DNA of 64,000 bases from Streptomyces sp. NBC_01306 (GCF_026340465.1 NZ_JAPEPC010000001.1:5275001-5339000); one strand, 5' to 3'. Shown: positions 52,648-61,674, counted from the stretch's first letter. A program made the numbers and translations. The notes: generated by a model from the letters alone, not told the origin.

Positions 52648-54651
52648 ATGAGAAGCATCCGCACCCGCGTCCGTACACCGCGCACCGGCTCTCCCATAGC
52701 CCTCGCGGTGCCCGCGCTGATCGGGGTCGGTTTCCTGCTGATGCCGCTGATCGGCATTCTGGCGCGCACCTCATGGGGTGAGCTCGGCGCCAATCTGACC
52801 AGCCCGGACACGACGCAGGCGCTGCGGCTGTCGCTGGAGGTCTCCTTCTGGGCCCTGGGCGTCTCGCTGCTCCTGGGGGTGCCGCTGGCCTGGGTGCTCG
52901 CGCGGGTCGACTTTCCCGGCAAGGCGCTCGTACGCTCTCTCGTCCTGCTGCCGATGGTGCTGCCGCCGACCGTCGGGGGAGTGGCGCTGCTGCTCGGGTT
53001 CGGCCGCCGGGGTGTGCTCGGCCCCTGGCTGGAGAACACCTTCGGCATCACGCTGCCCTTCCATACCTCGGGCGCGGTGGTCGCGGCGACGTTCGTGGCG
53101 ATGCCGTTCCTGGTCATCAGCCTGGAGGGCACGCTCGCCGGGCTGCGGCCCCGTTACGAGGAGACCGCGGCCTCGCTCGGTGCCTCGCCGGTCCGGGTGT
53201 TCTTCACCGTCACCCTGCCCATGGTCGCGCCGGGGCTGGCCGCGGGCGCCGCGCTGACCTGGGCGCGGGCGCTCGGTGAGTTCGGGGCGACCATCACCTT
53301 CGCCGGGAACCTGCCCGGTGCCACCCAGACGCTGCCGTTGCAGGTGTATCTGCTGCTGCAGGACTCACCCACGGCCGCAACCTCCGTATCGCTGCTGCTT
53401 CTTGTCATCGCGATGGCGGTCCTGGTGGCCCTGCGCGGGCGCTGGACCGGCGGGACGTCCGCGCGTTCCGGGAAAGCCGTACGCCCGGCCGACGACACGG
53501 ACGACACCGACCGGCCGCTCCCCGGCTTCGGACCGGCCGACACCACGGCGGGCGGCGCACCGGGCGCGGACGGGACCGGCCCGAACGCCGGGAGCAAGTC
53601 CCCGGCCCCGCAGGAGCGCTGGCCGCTGCACGCGGTGGTCACCGGCTTCAACGAGCTGACGCTCGACGCGGAGCCGGGCACCACCATCGCGGTGGTCGGC
53701 CCCAACGGCGCGGGCAAGACCACCCTGCTGCGCGCCCTCCTCGGCCTGACCCCGCGCGCCCGCGCGGAGCTGCGGCTCGGCGACATCGACGTCAGCCCGC
53801 TGCCGCCGCACCGCCGGGGGGTGGCCTGGGTTCCGCAGGACGGCGCGCTCTTCCCGCATCTGAGCGCGCTCACCAACACCGCGTACGGCCTGCGTTCGCG
53901 CCGGGTGCCGCGCGCCGAGGCGCGCCGGGAGGCCGGCCAGTGGCTGGACCGGCTCGGCGTCGGCCATCTCGCCGCCCGCAAGCCCTCCCAGCTCTCCGGT
54001 GGCCAGGCCCAGCGCGTCGCGCTCGCCAGGGCGCTCGCCGCCCGCCCCCGGCTGCTGTTGCTCGACGAGCCCCTCGCGGCGCTCGACCAGACCACCCGGG
54101 CCCATGTGCGGCACACCCTGCGTACGCATCTCAGCGGCTTCGCCGGGGTCTGCCTGATCGTCACTCACGACCCGGTGGAGGCGGTCTCGCTGGCCGACCG
54201 GGTCCTCGTACTGGACGACGGCCGTACGCTCCAGGACGCCCCGCCCACCGAAGTGACCCTGCACCCGCGGTCGCCCTGGGTGGCCCGGATGCTCGGCCGC
54301 AACGCCTGGACCGGCACCGGTTCGGCGGACGGTCTGACTCTCACCGGCGGCGGACGGCTCGTCGTCGCCGACGGGCTCGACGAGGGCGTCAGGGCGCTGG
54401 CGATCATCGCGCCCGAAGCCGTCTCCGTCCACCGGGACAGGCCGTCGGGCAGCCCGCGCAACGTCTGGCCCGGCACCGTACGGGAGATCACCTCGGCCGG
54501 CAGCAGGCTCCGCGTTCTCATCACATCGGCCGAGGCGCCCGACCTGGTAGCGGAGATCACTCCGCAGGCCGCACTCGAACTCGGCCTCGCAGACGGCGTA
54601 CCGGTGTGGACCAGCGTCAAGGCCACCGAGATCACTCTGGTCGAGGTCTAG
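52648..54651 (+). CDS. Fused molybdate ABC transporter ModB-ModC
   Basis: 667 residues. Residues 15-265 are the ModB permease with about six helices and the EAA-type loop EETAASLGASPVRVFFTVTL. After a polar linker (about 270-325) comes the ModC ATPase: Walker A GPNGAGKTT near 351, signature LSGGQAQRVALARAL near 450, Walker B LLLLDEPLAALD and H-loop LIVTHDPVEAV. The C-terminus (about 600-667) is a TOBE domain. It drives molybdate import with ModA. The fusion into one chain is uncommon outside actinobacteria. Its TAG stop is part of the CTAG target of an IS701 element. Confidence 0.93.
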   Translation: MRSIRTRVRTPRTGSPIALAVPALIGVGFLLMPLIGILARTSWGELGANLTSPDTTQALRLSLEVSFWALGVSLLLGVPLAWVLARVDFPGKALVRSLVLLPMVLPPTVGGVALLLGFGRRGVLGPWLENTFGITLPFHTSGAVVAATFVAMPFLVISLEGTLAGLRPRYEETAASLGASPVRVFFTVTLPMVAPGLAAGAALTWARALGEFGATITFAGNLPGATQTLPLQVYLLLQDSPTAATSVSLLLLVIAMAVLVALRGRWTGGTSARSGKAVRPADDTDDTDRPLPGFGPADTTAGGAPGADGTGPNAGSKSPAPQERWPLHAVVTGFNELTLDAEPGTTIAVVGPNGAGKTTLLRALLGLTPRARAELRLGDIDVSPLPPHRRGVAWVPQDGALFPHLSALTNTAYGLRSRRVPRAEARREAGQWLDRLGVGHLAARKPSQLSGGQAQRVALARALAARPRLLLLDEPLAALDQTTRAHVRHTLRTHLSGFAGVCLIVTHDPVEAVSLADRVLVLDDGRTLQDAPPTEVTLHPRSPWVARMLGRNAWTGTGSADGLTLTGGGRLVVADGLDEGVRALAIIAPEAVSVHRDRPSGSPRNVWPGTVREITSAGSRLRVLITSAEAPDLVAEITPQAALELGLADGVPVWTSVKATEITLVEV

Positions 54652-56051
54652 TACTGCAACGGTGTTTGGTGTGACTGGTGGTCAGGTGTCATGGGCTGTG
54701 TCCGCGTCGTTTGTGGTGGCTGAGGCGGGCTTGTTGTTGTCGTCTGCGTCGCCAGACCGACCAGTGCATGACGTGGTCGATCGATGGAGCTCGGCGTTGG
54801 GTGAGGCGGCTGATCAGGCGTCTGATCTCGGCCAGGCTGAGGGGGATGAGCTGGGAGGATCCGTTTCTGCGCTTTCCTCGTCCAGCTCCTGGGCCCGCAG
54901 GACGGTCAGGCAGGCGTGCGCGGCCATGGCCAGGGTCATGTGGCGGTGCCAGCCGGGATAGCGGCGGACCTGGTAGTCGTCGAGGCCGCACTCCTGCTTC
55001 GCGGTCTGGAAGCACTCTTCAACAGCCCACCGGCTGCCCGCGATCTGGATCAGCTGGTCCAGGGTGGTGTCGGTGGGGCAGTAGGCGATGTAGTACGAAA
55101 TCTCCTGGGGCCGGCTGACGCTGCGGCGGGCGATGACCCAGTGGCGGCGGTCCTCGCGGTGCCAGGGGCGGACCTCGACGCGCGCCCAGTCGAAGATGCG
55201 CGGGCCGTGAGCCCCAGCTCCGCAAGAACGATGCTTCCATTTCTGCCGTGGCAAGCCGGGGAACAGGTCGTGGACGGGATGATCCATGGCCCAGCGGGTC
55301 ACGACCGTGTCGTGGCGGGTGGTGGCCATGACGTGGAAGACGTCGGCCTGTTCCAACTCGTGGCGCCAGCCCTTGCTGTAGCCGTAACCGGCGTCCGCCG
55401 TTACCCACCGGAAGGGGATCTTGTCCTGGACCGCCCGGCGGAGCATGGACTTGGCCATGGCGACTTTCGTCTCGAACGCGATGCTGTCGTCGATCCCGGC
55501 CGCGCGGCACCTCTCGCGGTCGTCGGTCCAGGACGTGGGCAGATACAAGCGGCGGTCGATCAGCGTGCGTCCGCGGCCCGTGGAGTAGGCGAGGAACACG
55601 CCGACCTGGCTGTTCTCGGTGCGTCCCGCGGTGCCGGAGTACTGCCGTTGCACGCCTGCCGAGCTGATGCCCTTCTTGAGGAACCCGGTGTCATCCACGA
55701 TTAGCACGGCGTCCGGATCTCCGAGATGCTCCACGACGTACTCGCGCACGTCGTCCAGGACCTCCTCGGCATCCCACTCGATCCGGTTCAGTAGCCGATG
55801 GATGCGATCAGGGCCGGTGTGTCCCGCTTCCTCCGCGAGCGTCCAGCCGTTCTTCCGCTCCAGCGGAGCGATCAGCCCCCGCATATACGCAAGTGCCGAA
55901 TCCCGAGGCTCCTGCCGACTGAACCGGTGCACGAACCGCTCGTGCACCGCGCCCAGTTCAAGCGCCCACAACCTGACATCAGCAAGGTCCCCACCCATAA
56001 CCAGACCAACGACGAACCTGGCCACCAGTCACGCCAAACACCGTTGCAGTA
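54652..56051 (-). mobile_element. IS701-family insertion sequence, 1400 bp
   Basis: Terminal inverted repeats 54652-54687 and 56016-56051 match at 34 of 36 positions and begin TACTGCAACGGTGTTTGG. The four-base duplication CTAG flanks the element (54648-54651 and 56052-56055). The left copy contains the TAG stop of modBC, so that gene is not changed. One transposase gene is inside on the minus strand. The near-perfect repeats indicate a recent insertion. Confidence 0.93.
54814..55998 (-). CDS. IS701-family transposase (C-terminus in a shifted frame)
   Basis: 394 residues in this frame. DDE-type catalytic residues are visible: Asp in VLIVDDTGFLKKG, Asp in RWVTADAGYGYSKG and Glu in GSRWAVEECFQTAKQECG. 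The expected C-terminal tail (IPLSLAEIRRLISRLTQRRA, then HVMHWSVWRRRRQQQARLSH) continues in the -1 frame and ends at 54689. The shift lies near 54840-54850. It is either a single-base deletion or a programmed frameshift. The ATG at 55998 is chosen over one at 56025, which would lie inside the inverted repeat. Confidence 0.9.
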   Translation of the reverse strand: MGGDLADVRLWALELGAVHERFVHRFSRQEPRDSALAYMRGLIAPLERKNGWTLAEEAGHTGPDRIHRLLNRIEWDAEEVLDDVREYVVEHLGDPDAVLIVDDTGFLKKGISSAGVQRQYSGTAGRTENSQVGVFLAYSTGRGRTLIDRRLYLPTSWTDDRERCRAAGIDDSIAFETKVAMAKSMLRRAVQDKIPFRWVTADAGYGYSKGWRHELEQADVFHVMATTRHDTVVTRWAMDHPVHDLFPGLPRQKWKHRSCGAGAHGPRIFDWARVEVRPWHREDRRHWVIARRSVSRPQEISYYIAYCPTDTTLDQLIQIAGSRWAVEECFQTAKQECGLDDYQVRRYPGWHRHMTLAMAAHACLTVLRAQELDEESAETDPPSSSPSAWPRSDA

Positions 56052-56107
56052 CTAGGGCCTGTCGTCAAAGTGCCGCCTGCCGCGCGGCGTCTTCCCCTTC
56101 CCCCCAA

Positions 56108-56135
56108 CCCCCTGGTGATCCGTTCGACCAGGGGG
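56108..56135. terminator. Hairpin downstream of the IS701 element
   Basis: CCCCCTGGT (56108-56116) pairs with ACCAGGGGG (56127-56135) around a ten-base loop. It may be the original modBC terminator, now separated from the gene by the insertion. The rest of 56056-56235 holds only a twofold GCATCCGGATCC repeat. Confidence 0.55.
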
Positions 56136-56235
56136 ACACAGCCATGCCTGGGCCCCCTGTGCCCGCAGCGGCTCAGCAGCACCTCCACCGCACCGCATCC
56201 GGATCCGCATCCGGATCCACACCGGGCTTCAGCGA

Positions 56236-56265
56236 TTGACATAGGGCTCACTATCCGAATAGCGT
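56236..56265 (+). promoter_or_regulatory. Leaderless promoter of the small membrane protein gene
   Basis: TTGACA (56236-56241), an 18-base spacer and TAGCGT (56260-56265) end seven bases before the ATG at 56273. The start context GGCTATATG matches that of the next gene. Confidence 0.7.
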
Positions 56266-56272
56266 TGGCTAT

Positions 56273-56659
56273 ATGAAGTCCTCATCGAAAGTCATCCGCT
56301 ACGTGCTCGGCGGCCTGCTGATCGGCGGGTTCTGGTACCTCAACCGCGGCAGGCCGGTGTGGGAGGAGGCGCTGCGCACCATCGCCGTCTTCGCCGTGGT
56401 GATGTTCCTGCTCAGGTCCCGGCTGAAGCGCAGGTTCATCGAGGTGCACCTGGTCCCGCTGGTCGCGTCGAAGGCCGTCCTGGTGTTGATCGCGGCCGTG
56501 GTCGAGTACGAGTTCAGGGATTCCGTCAGCAGCCCCTCGCTGGTCGTCGCGGGCGGACTCGGGCTCGCCGTCATGCTGCTCGGCCCGCTGGGCGACAGGC
56601 ACTTCTTCACCCCACTGACACCGCCCGCGCCCGCGAGGCTCACTCCTCATGTCCGGTAG
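56273..56659 (+). CDS. Small membrane protein (unknown function)
   Basis: 128 residues with four hydrophobic segments: VIRYVLGGLLIGGFWYL, TIAVFAVVMFLLRS, PLVASKAVLVLIAAVVEY and LVVAGGLGLAVMLLGPL. I do not recognise a family. It precedes a TetR regulator by 55 bases, and both genes have the same promoter layout, so the TetR protein probably controls both. No ribosome site is present; translation from a leaderless mRNA is likely. Confidence 0.7.
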   Translation: MKSSSKVIRYVLGGLLIGGFWYLNRGRPVWEEALRTIAVFAVVMFLLRSRLKRRFIEVHLVPLVASKAVLVLIAAVVEYEFRDSVSSPSLVVAGGLGLAVMLLGPLGDRHFFTPLTPPAPARLTPHVR

Positions 56660-56677
56660 CGCGACCCCGCCGGTCAA

Positions 56678-56707
56678 TTGACGTAATTAGCGCTATTTCG
56701 ATAAAGT
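56678..56707 (+). promoter_or_regulatory. Leaderless promoter of the TetR gene
   Basis: TTGACG (56678-56683), an 18-base spacer and TAAAGT (56702-56707) end seven bases before the ATG at 56715. Spacer and start context (CTAT then GCTATATG) repeat those before 56273, indicating a shared operator. Confidence 0.72.
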
Positions 56708-56714
56708 TCGCTAT

Positions 56715-57359
56715 ATGACAGACGACGAGGCCCGTCCGCGACGCCTGACCCGGGCAGAGACCAAGGCGCGCACCCGGGCCCTTCTCCTGGAGGCCGCCGC
56801 CCAGGTGTTCGCCCGCAAGGGCTTCGCGGGAGCGTCGGTCGACGACATCGCGGAGAGTGCCGGTTTCTCCACCGGCGCCCTGTACTCGAACTTCGCCGGC
56901 AAGGACGAGCTGTTCGTCGAGCTCCTCTCGAACCGGAGCGGCAGCCGTCTCGCCGAGGCCGCCGCGATCGTGTCCGATCAGAGCGGCAGCGTCGAGGACG
57001 CGCAGGCGCTGCTGTCCCGCTTGCTGGTCGACGTCGCGGGCGAGGACATGGATCTGGCCCCGCTCCAGGCGGAGTTCTGGCTGTACGCGATCCGCCGCCC
57101 CGAGTTCCAGGAGCGCATGGCCTCGCAATTCCGCGCCAACCGGGACGCGTTGACCACGGTGCTGGCCGACCGGGCCAAGGACCGGGGGCAGTCCGGCGAC
57201 GTTCCGTTCGACGGCGTGGCCACGGTCGTGATGGCTCTGTTCCAAGGACTTGTCCAGCTCCGCCGGATGGACCCGGAGCTGGTTCCCGAGAACCTCTACG
57301 GCGACGCCGTCCACTGGCTGTTCAGCGGGATCAGCGCATCGCACCGGGCGAAGGAGTGA
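56715..57359 (+). CDS. TetR-family transcriptional regulator
   Basis: 214 residues. The helix-turn-helix at about 30-65 reads GASVDDIAESAGFSTGALYS and is followed by NFAGKDELFVELL, standard for TetR proteins. The C-terminal domain resembles the BetI-like group. The upstream promoter is leaderless and carries sequence shared with the promoter of the preceding membrane protein gene, so self-regulation and control of that gene are likely. Confidence 0.92.
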   Translation: MTDDEARPRRLTRAETKARTRALLLEAAAQVFARKGFAGASVDDIAESAGFSTGALYSNFAGKDELFVELLSNRSGSRLAEAAAIVSDQSGSVEDAQALLSRLLVDVAGEDMDLAPLQAEFWLYAIRRPEFQERMASQFRANRDALTTVLADRAKDRGQSGDVPFDGVATVVMALFQGLVQLRRMDPELVPENLYGDAVHWLFSGISASHRAKE

Positions 57360-57445
57360 CGCCGGTCCTGGTGTGAGCGACTCGCGGCCGGCCGGGGCGG
57401 ACACCGCCCGCGTCAGCTGTCGCAGATCACCAGGAGGAACACGCA

Positions 57446-58801
57446 GTGCAGCACATACCCGCAGCGACGGCCCGCAACGGCCGTCGACCCGGCCGTCGTT
57501 CCCGCCCTCGAATCCGGTTGGCAGCCGCGCTTGTCGCCGCCGTCGGCCTGTCCACCCTCGGATGCTCCTCGTCCGGCACATCGCCCAGCGCTTCGTCCAG
57601 CACACCGTCCGGCGGTGCGCCGCCACACCCGTCCCCCACTGCGGACAGCGGCATCCGCCCGCTGACGGACCCCGGGTCGAAGGACCCCGGTGCCTATTAC
57701 TCCGACCCCTATCCCATCCACCGCGCCGCGCGGTATCGCGGTACCGGCAGCCAGTACTTCTCCGGCACCACCAAGTCGCTTCTCGACTGTCCGACCGGGA
57801 CCGCCGCCCACTGCACGGCCGGGGAGAAGGTCAAGGTCACCGCGGGGCCCGCCCTGATCCAGGCCGCGAAACGGTACGGATCCCGGACGACGGTCGTCGA
57901 CAACTGCAACATCTACCAGTCGGATTCAGGCACTTGGTACATGGCGGCGACCATGTACGTGAAGAATCCGGCCCACCCCCATGCCGCCCCGTGGACCGTG
58001 GTGGTCCACGCGCACGCTCCGCACGCGTCACCGTCCACCGTTCCGGCGAAGTGGGTCGCCGACGCTCTGCTGGCCGGGTCCTTCAAGCATCCCGAGAAGG
58101 CCAACTACGACGGGAAGTACTTCGAGGACGGCGGCAAGCTGTATCTCATCTACAGCAAGATGCTCACCGCGTCGCCCGTCGAGGACGGGATCGTGGCGCA
58201 GGAGATGGCGTCCCCCTCCCGCCCCGCGAAATCCGGCCCGGCACTGCTCCTCGGGCCGCAGAACGCGGACGGCGGCTACAACTCGGAATACTTCTTCGGC
58301 CTCCACCAGCCCAAGAAGTTCAAGCTGATCGAGACGGGCAACATCACCAGGATCGACGGGAAGTACGTGATGGCCTACTCGACCGGTGCGTTCAACGAGC
58401 GCGACTACAAATCGGGGCTGGCGTGGTCCGACACCCTGATACCGCCCCACGGCTCCTCGTACCGCAGGATCCTCCGCAAGGACACGGCCGGAGTGTGGGG
58501 GAAGCCGGGTGGCACGGAGGTGGACTATCTCCTGCAATCCCAGGAGAAGGCGTGGCCGCACTACGCGGCGGACCGTGTCGTCGCACCGGGCGTGCCCTCC
58601 GTCGTCGACAACGGAGGGAAGTGGAATCTCTACTTCGCCGGATACCTGCCGACGGACGCCCCGGTCCTGCCCGACGGTCATTTCGATGCGAGTCACCGAC
58701 GCCCGTACGCCATGCCGTTGAAGGTGGACATTCCGGGCAGCGCCAGTGTGCGGAAGGCGTCCGACGCGGAGCTGGCCCGCTGGGTGACGGAGGCTCCCTG
58801 A
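57446..58801 (+). CDS. Secreted lipoprotein with a possible GH43-like beta-propeller
   Basis: 451 residues. Lipobox LGCS follows a signal peptide (RLAAALVAAVGLSTLGCSSS). After a Ser/Pro linker the mature protein shows repeated beta-propeller-like strands: YYSDPYPIHRAARYRGTGSQ, NCNIYQSDSGTWYMAATMYV, YDGKYFEDGGKLYLIYSKML and VDNGGKWNLYFAGYLP. These resemble blades of five-bladed glycosidases (GH43/GH117-like), but I cannot place catalytic acids with confidence. The GTG at 57446 has AGGAGG nine bases upstream. It follows the TetR gene after 86 bases and may be independent. Confidence 0.65.
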   Translation: MQHIPAATARNGRRPGRRSRPRIRLAAALVAAVGLSTLGCSSSGTSPSASSSTPSGGAPPHPSPTADSGIRPLTDPGSKDPGAYYSDPYPIHRAARYRGTGSQYFSGTTKSLLDCPTGTAAHCTAGEKVKVTAGPALIQAAKRYGSRTTVVDNCNIYQSDSGTWYMAATMYVKNPAHPHAAPWTVVVHAHAPHASPSTVPAKWVADALLAGSFKHPEKANYDGKYFEDGGKLYLIYSKMLTASPVEDGIVAQEMASPSRPAKSGPALLLGPQNADGGYNSEYFFGLHQPKKFKLIETGNITRIDGKYVMAYSTGAFNERDYKSGLAWSDTLIPPHGSSYRRILRKDTAGVWGKPGGTEVDYLLQSQEKAWPHYAADRVVAPGVPSVVDNGGKWNLYFAGYLPTDAPVLPDGHFDASHRRPYAMPLKVDIPGSASVRKASDAELARWVTEAP

Positions 58802-58889
58802 GCTGCCGGCAGCCGGTGCCGGCCGGGCCCCGCCCGCCCCCCGCCCGACCAGGGGCGGGGGGCGAAGGCGCGGCCGGTTAGCATCCCCT

Positions 58890-60158
58890 GTGACCCCGAT
58901 ACCCGCACCCAAGGAGACGCCGATACGTCGGCGCATACTCGCCGACCTCACCCCGCTGCGCACATCCCCCGACTTCCGGCGGCTCTGGTTCGGCAACACC
59001 GTCTCCTGGGTCGGGCAGGGCATGACCGCCCTGGCGATCTCCCTCCAGGTCTACGACCTCACCCGCTCCAGCTTCTCCGTCGGCCTCGTCGGCCTCTTCT
59101 CACTGGTGCCGCTGGTCGCGTTCGGCCTGTACGGCGGGGCCGTCGCCGACACCCTCGACCGCCGCAAACTCGGGCTCTACAGCGCGCTCGGGTCCGCCGT
59201 CCTCTCGGTCGGGCTCTCGTCGGCCGCGTTCGCCGGCTTCCACCATGTCTGGTTCCTGTACGGCATCGTGGCCCTCCAGTCCGTCTGCGCCGCGCTCAAC
59301 GCCCCGGCCAGATCCGCGATGATCCCCCGGCTGCTGCCCGGCGACCAACTGCCCGCGGCCAACGCCCTGTCCTCGATGACCAGTACCTTCGGGACGCTGA
59401 TCGGACCGATGCTCGGCGGCCTCATCGTCGGCTTCTGGGGCTACCAGGCCGCGTATCTGATCGACGCCGTCTCCTTCGTCGCCGCCCTGTACGCGATGTG
59501 GCGGCTGCCCTCGATGCTCCCCGACCGGGCCGCCGGGTCGAAGAGCCGTGCCTCGGTCCTGGACGGGCTGCGCTTCCTGGCCACCCGCCCCAACCTCCGG
59601 ATGACGTTCTTCTCCGACTTCTGCGCCATGATCCTGGCCCAGCCGCGAGCGCTGTTCCCCGCGGTGGCCGTCCTCTGGTACGGAGGCGACGCCCGCACCA
59701 CGGGGCTGCTGGTCGCGGCGCCCGCAGTGGGCGCGCTGCTCGGCGGGGTCTTCTCCGGCTGGCTCGGCGGCATCCACCGGCACGGCCTCGCGATCGTGCT
59801 CGCGGTCGCCGGATGGGGGCTCGCCATCGCGGTGTTCGGCCTCACCAGGAACCTCTGGCTCGGCCTGGTCTTCCTCGCGCTGGCGGGTGCGGCGGACACC
59901 GTGTCCATGGTCTTCCGCAACACGATGATGCAGGTCGCGGCGCCCGACGAGATGCGCGGCAGGCTCCAGGGGGTCTTCATCGTGGTCGTAGCGGGCGGCC
60001 CGCGCCTGGGCGACTTCCTCGCGGGCTCGGCGGGCGACCTGGCCACCCCGACCGCGGCCGTGGTCGGCGGCGGCCTCGCCTGCGTCGTCGCGGTCACCCT
60101 GCTCGGCCTGACCCGGCGCGGCTTCCTCCGCTACGACGCACGGTCACCGGTCCCGTAG
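58890..60158 (+). CDS. MFS transporter (12-helix, EntS-like exporter)
   Basis: 422 residues with twelve predicted helices. FRRLWFGNTVSWVGQGMTAL marks the first helix of the MFS_3 group, and GAVADTLDRRKLGLYS the loop 2-3 motif. The C-terminal half contains VSMVFRNTMMQVAAPDEMRG, a signature shared with enterobactin- and drug-exporter relatives. Substrate is unknown. No ribosome site; TAGCAT at 58879-58884 ends five bases before the GTG, so the mRNA may be leaderless. Confidence 0.88.
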   Translation: MTPIPAPKETPIRRRILADLTPLRTSPDFRRLWFGNTVSWVGQGMTALAISLQVYDLTRSSFSVGLVGLFSLVPLVAFGLYGGAVADTLDRRKLGLYSALGSAVLSVGLSSAAFAGFHHVWFLYGIVALQSVCAALNAPARSAMIPRLLPGDQLPAANALSSMTSTFGTLIGPMLGGLIVGFWGYQAAYLIDAVSFVAALYAMWRLPSMLPDRAAGSKSRASVLDGLRFLATRPNLRMTFFSDFCAMILAQPRALFPAVAVLWYGGDARTTGLLVAAPAVGALLGGVFSGWLGGIHRHGLAIVLAVAGWGLAIAVFGLTRNLWLGLVFLALAGAADTVSMVFRNTMMQVAAPDEMRGRLQGVFIVVVAGGPRLGDFLAGSAGDLATPTAAVVGGGLACVVAVTLLGLTRRGFLRYDARSPVP

Positions 60159-60189
60159 GCCCTGTCGCCCGGATCAGGGGGGCGGCCCG

Positions 60190-61596
60190 CTACGGCGCCT
60201 CCCACACCACCGTGTTCCCGTCCTCGCCCTCCGGTGTCCCGTCGTGCGTGACGGTCAGCCGTACCGGGTCCTCCCGCGCGTCGACCACCACCGCGACCTG
60301 TGAGACGTCCGGCAGCCGGTGCGCGCGGGCGAGGGCCCGGCGCAGGGTGGCCAGCAGGTCCTCGCCGACCTGCTCCGTGATCCGCGAGTCGACCGGGCCG
60401 AGGAAGTGCACCGACGGGGCGAAGCCCAGCAGCACCCGTGCGCCGTCCGTCTCCCGCAGCACCTGGCCGCGCAGCGTCGACGGTGCGTCGGCGGGCGGCT
60501 GCTGGAGGGCGAAGATCGCGGTGCGGACGTCCTGGATGGTCGAGTCGAGTTCGTCGACCGCCCGGCCGATCAGCTCACCGAGCTCGGTGCCCGCCGCCCG
60601 CCGCCGGGTCGACTCCAGCATCATCTCGGTCGCGAAGAGCCGCTGGACGACGAGGTCGTGCAGATCGCGGGCGATCCGGTCGCGGTCCTCGTACACCGCG
60701 AGCCGCTCGCTGTTCTGCCGGGCATCGGCCAGTACGAGCGCGAGCGCGGCCTGCGAGGCGAACTGCAGGGCCAGCGTCCGGTCCGCCGCGTTGTAGGGGC
60801 GGCCGCTGCGCCGCCTGGGCAGCGCGAGCGTGCCGATCAGCTTGCCGCCGCTCTGCAGCGGCAGCATCATGCTCGGCCCGAAACGGGCCCGTACGTGGGT
60901 GGTCATCCGGGGATCGGTCGAGGAGTCCTCGATGTACACCGGGTCCCCGCTGAGCAGCTGGACCAGGACGGGGGAGCCCGGCGCGATCGTGGCGCCGATG
61001 AGGTCGCCCGGGTCCTCGAAGGTGGAGGCGGCGACGATCTCCATGCCGCCGCTGCCGGTCGGCAGGAGCACCACACCGGCGACCGCGTCGGCGAGGCTCC
61101 TGGCCTGTTCGGCGACCGTGGTCAGCGCGTCGGTCGCGCTCTCGCCGGTGAGCAGCGCGTTGGTGACGGCCGCCGCCCCCTTGATCCAGCGCTCCCGGAG
61201 CCTGGCCGTCTCGTACAGCCGGGCGTTGCCGATCGCGATGCCCGCCTGCGCGGCGAGCACCCGCAGCAGCGCCTCGTCGTCCCGGTCGAAGCTGCCCTCG
61301 CGCTTGTCCGCCAGATGGAGCGTGCCGAAGACCTGCTGGTGGACCCGGACGGGGAGCCGCAGCAGACCTGGGGTGTCGTCCGGGAGGCCGATCAGCGCGT
61401 CGCCGTCGGAGCCCGTCGCGAACAGGTCGCTGAGGCGGTCGCGCTCGGGGTCGACCACCCCGAGCGCCCCGCGCCGCGCGCCCGTCAGCCGGGTCGCCGA
61501 GTCCACGATGTGCTGGAGCGTGCCACGCAGTTCGAGATCCGTGCCGATGCTCAACACCGCTTCGAGGAGCAGCGGCAGCCGCGTGTCACCGGTCAT
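60190..61596 (-). CDS. GAF-domain sensor histidine kinase with degenerate ATPase domain (DevS-like)
   Basis: 468 residues. Two GAF domains at about 15-135 and 155-285 are followed by a HisKA_3 dimerisation helix with the phospho-His in DRIARDLHDLVVQRLFATEM near 307. The ATPase domain that should follow is short and altered: the N-box reads TLRRALARAHRL with no Asn, the G1 box is THDGTPEG in place of DNG-G, and the protein ends about 15 residues later without a G2 box. It may be unable to bind ATP and could act as a sensor or phosphatase. No response regulator gene adjoins. Confidence 0.85.
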   Translation of the reverse strand: MTGDTRLPLLLEAVLSIGTDLELRGTLQHIVDSATRLTGARRGALGVVDPERDRLSDLFATGSDGDALIGLPDDTPGLLRLPVRVHQQVFGTLHLADKREGSFDRDDEALLRVLAAQAGIAIGNARLYETARLRERWIKGAAAVTNALLTGESATDALTTVAEQARSLADAVAGVVLLPTGSGGMEIVAASTFEDPGDLIGATIAPGSPVLVQLLSGDPVYIEDSSTDPRMTTHVRARFGPSMMLPLQSGGKLIGTLALPRRRSGRPYNAADRTLALQFASQAALALVLADARQNSERLAVYEDRDRIARDLHDLVVQRLFATEMMLESTRRRAAGTELGELIGRAVDELDSTIQDVRTAIFALQQPPADAPSTLRGQVLRETDGARVLLGFAPSVHFLGPVDSRITEQVGEDLLATLRRALARAHRLPDVSQVAVVVDAREDPVRLTVTHDGTPEGEDGNTVVWEAP

Positions 61597-61674
61597 CGTG
61601 GTCCCCCCGGTCCGGATCGTCGCAGCCCCGCGGTGCCGCCTGGCCGTTCCCGTGGCCCGCCCGTGAGCGTGCCG

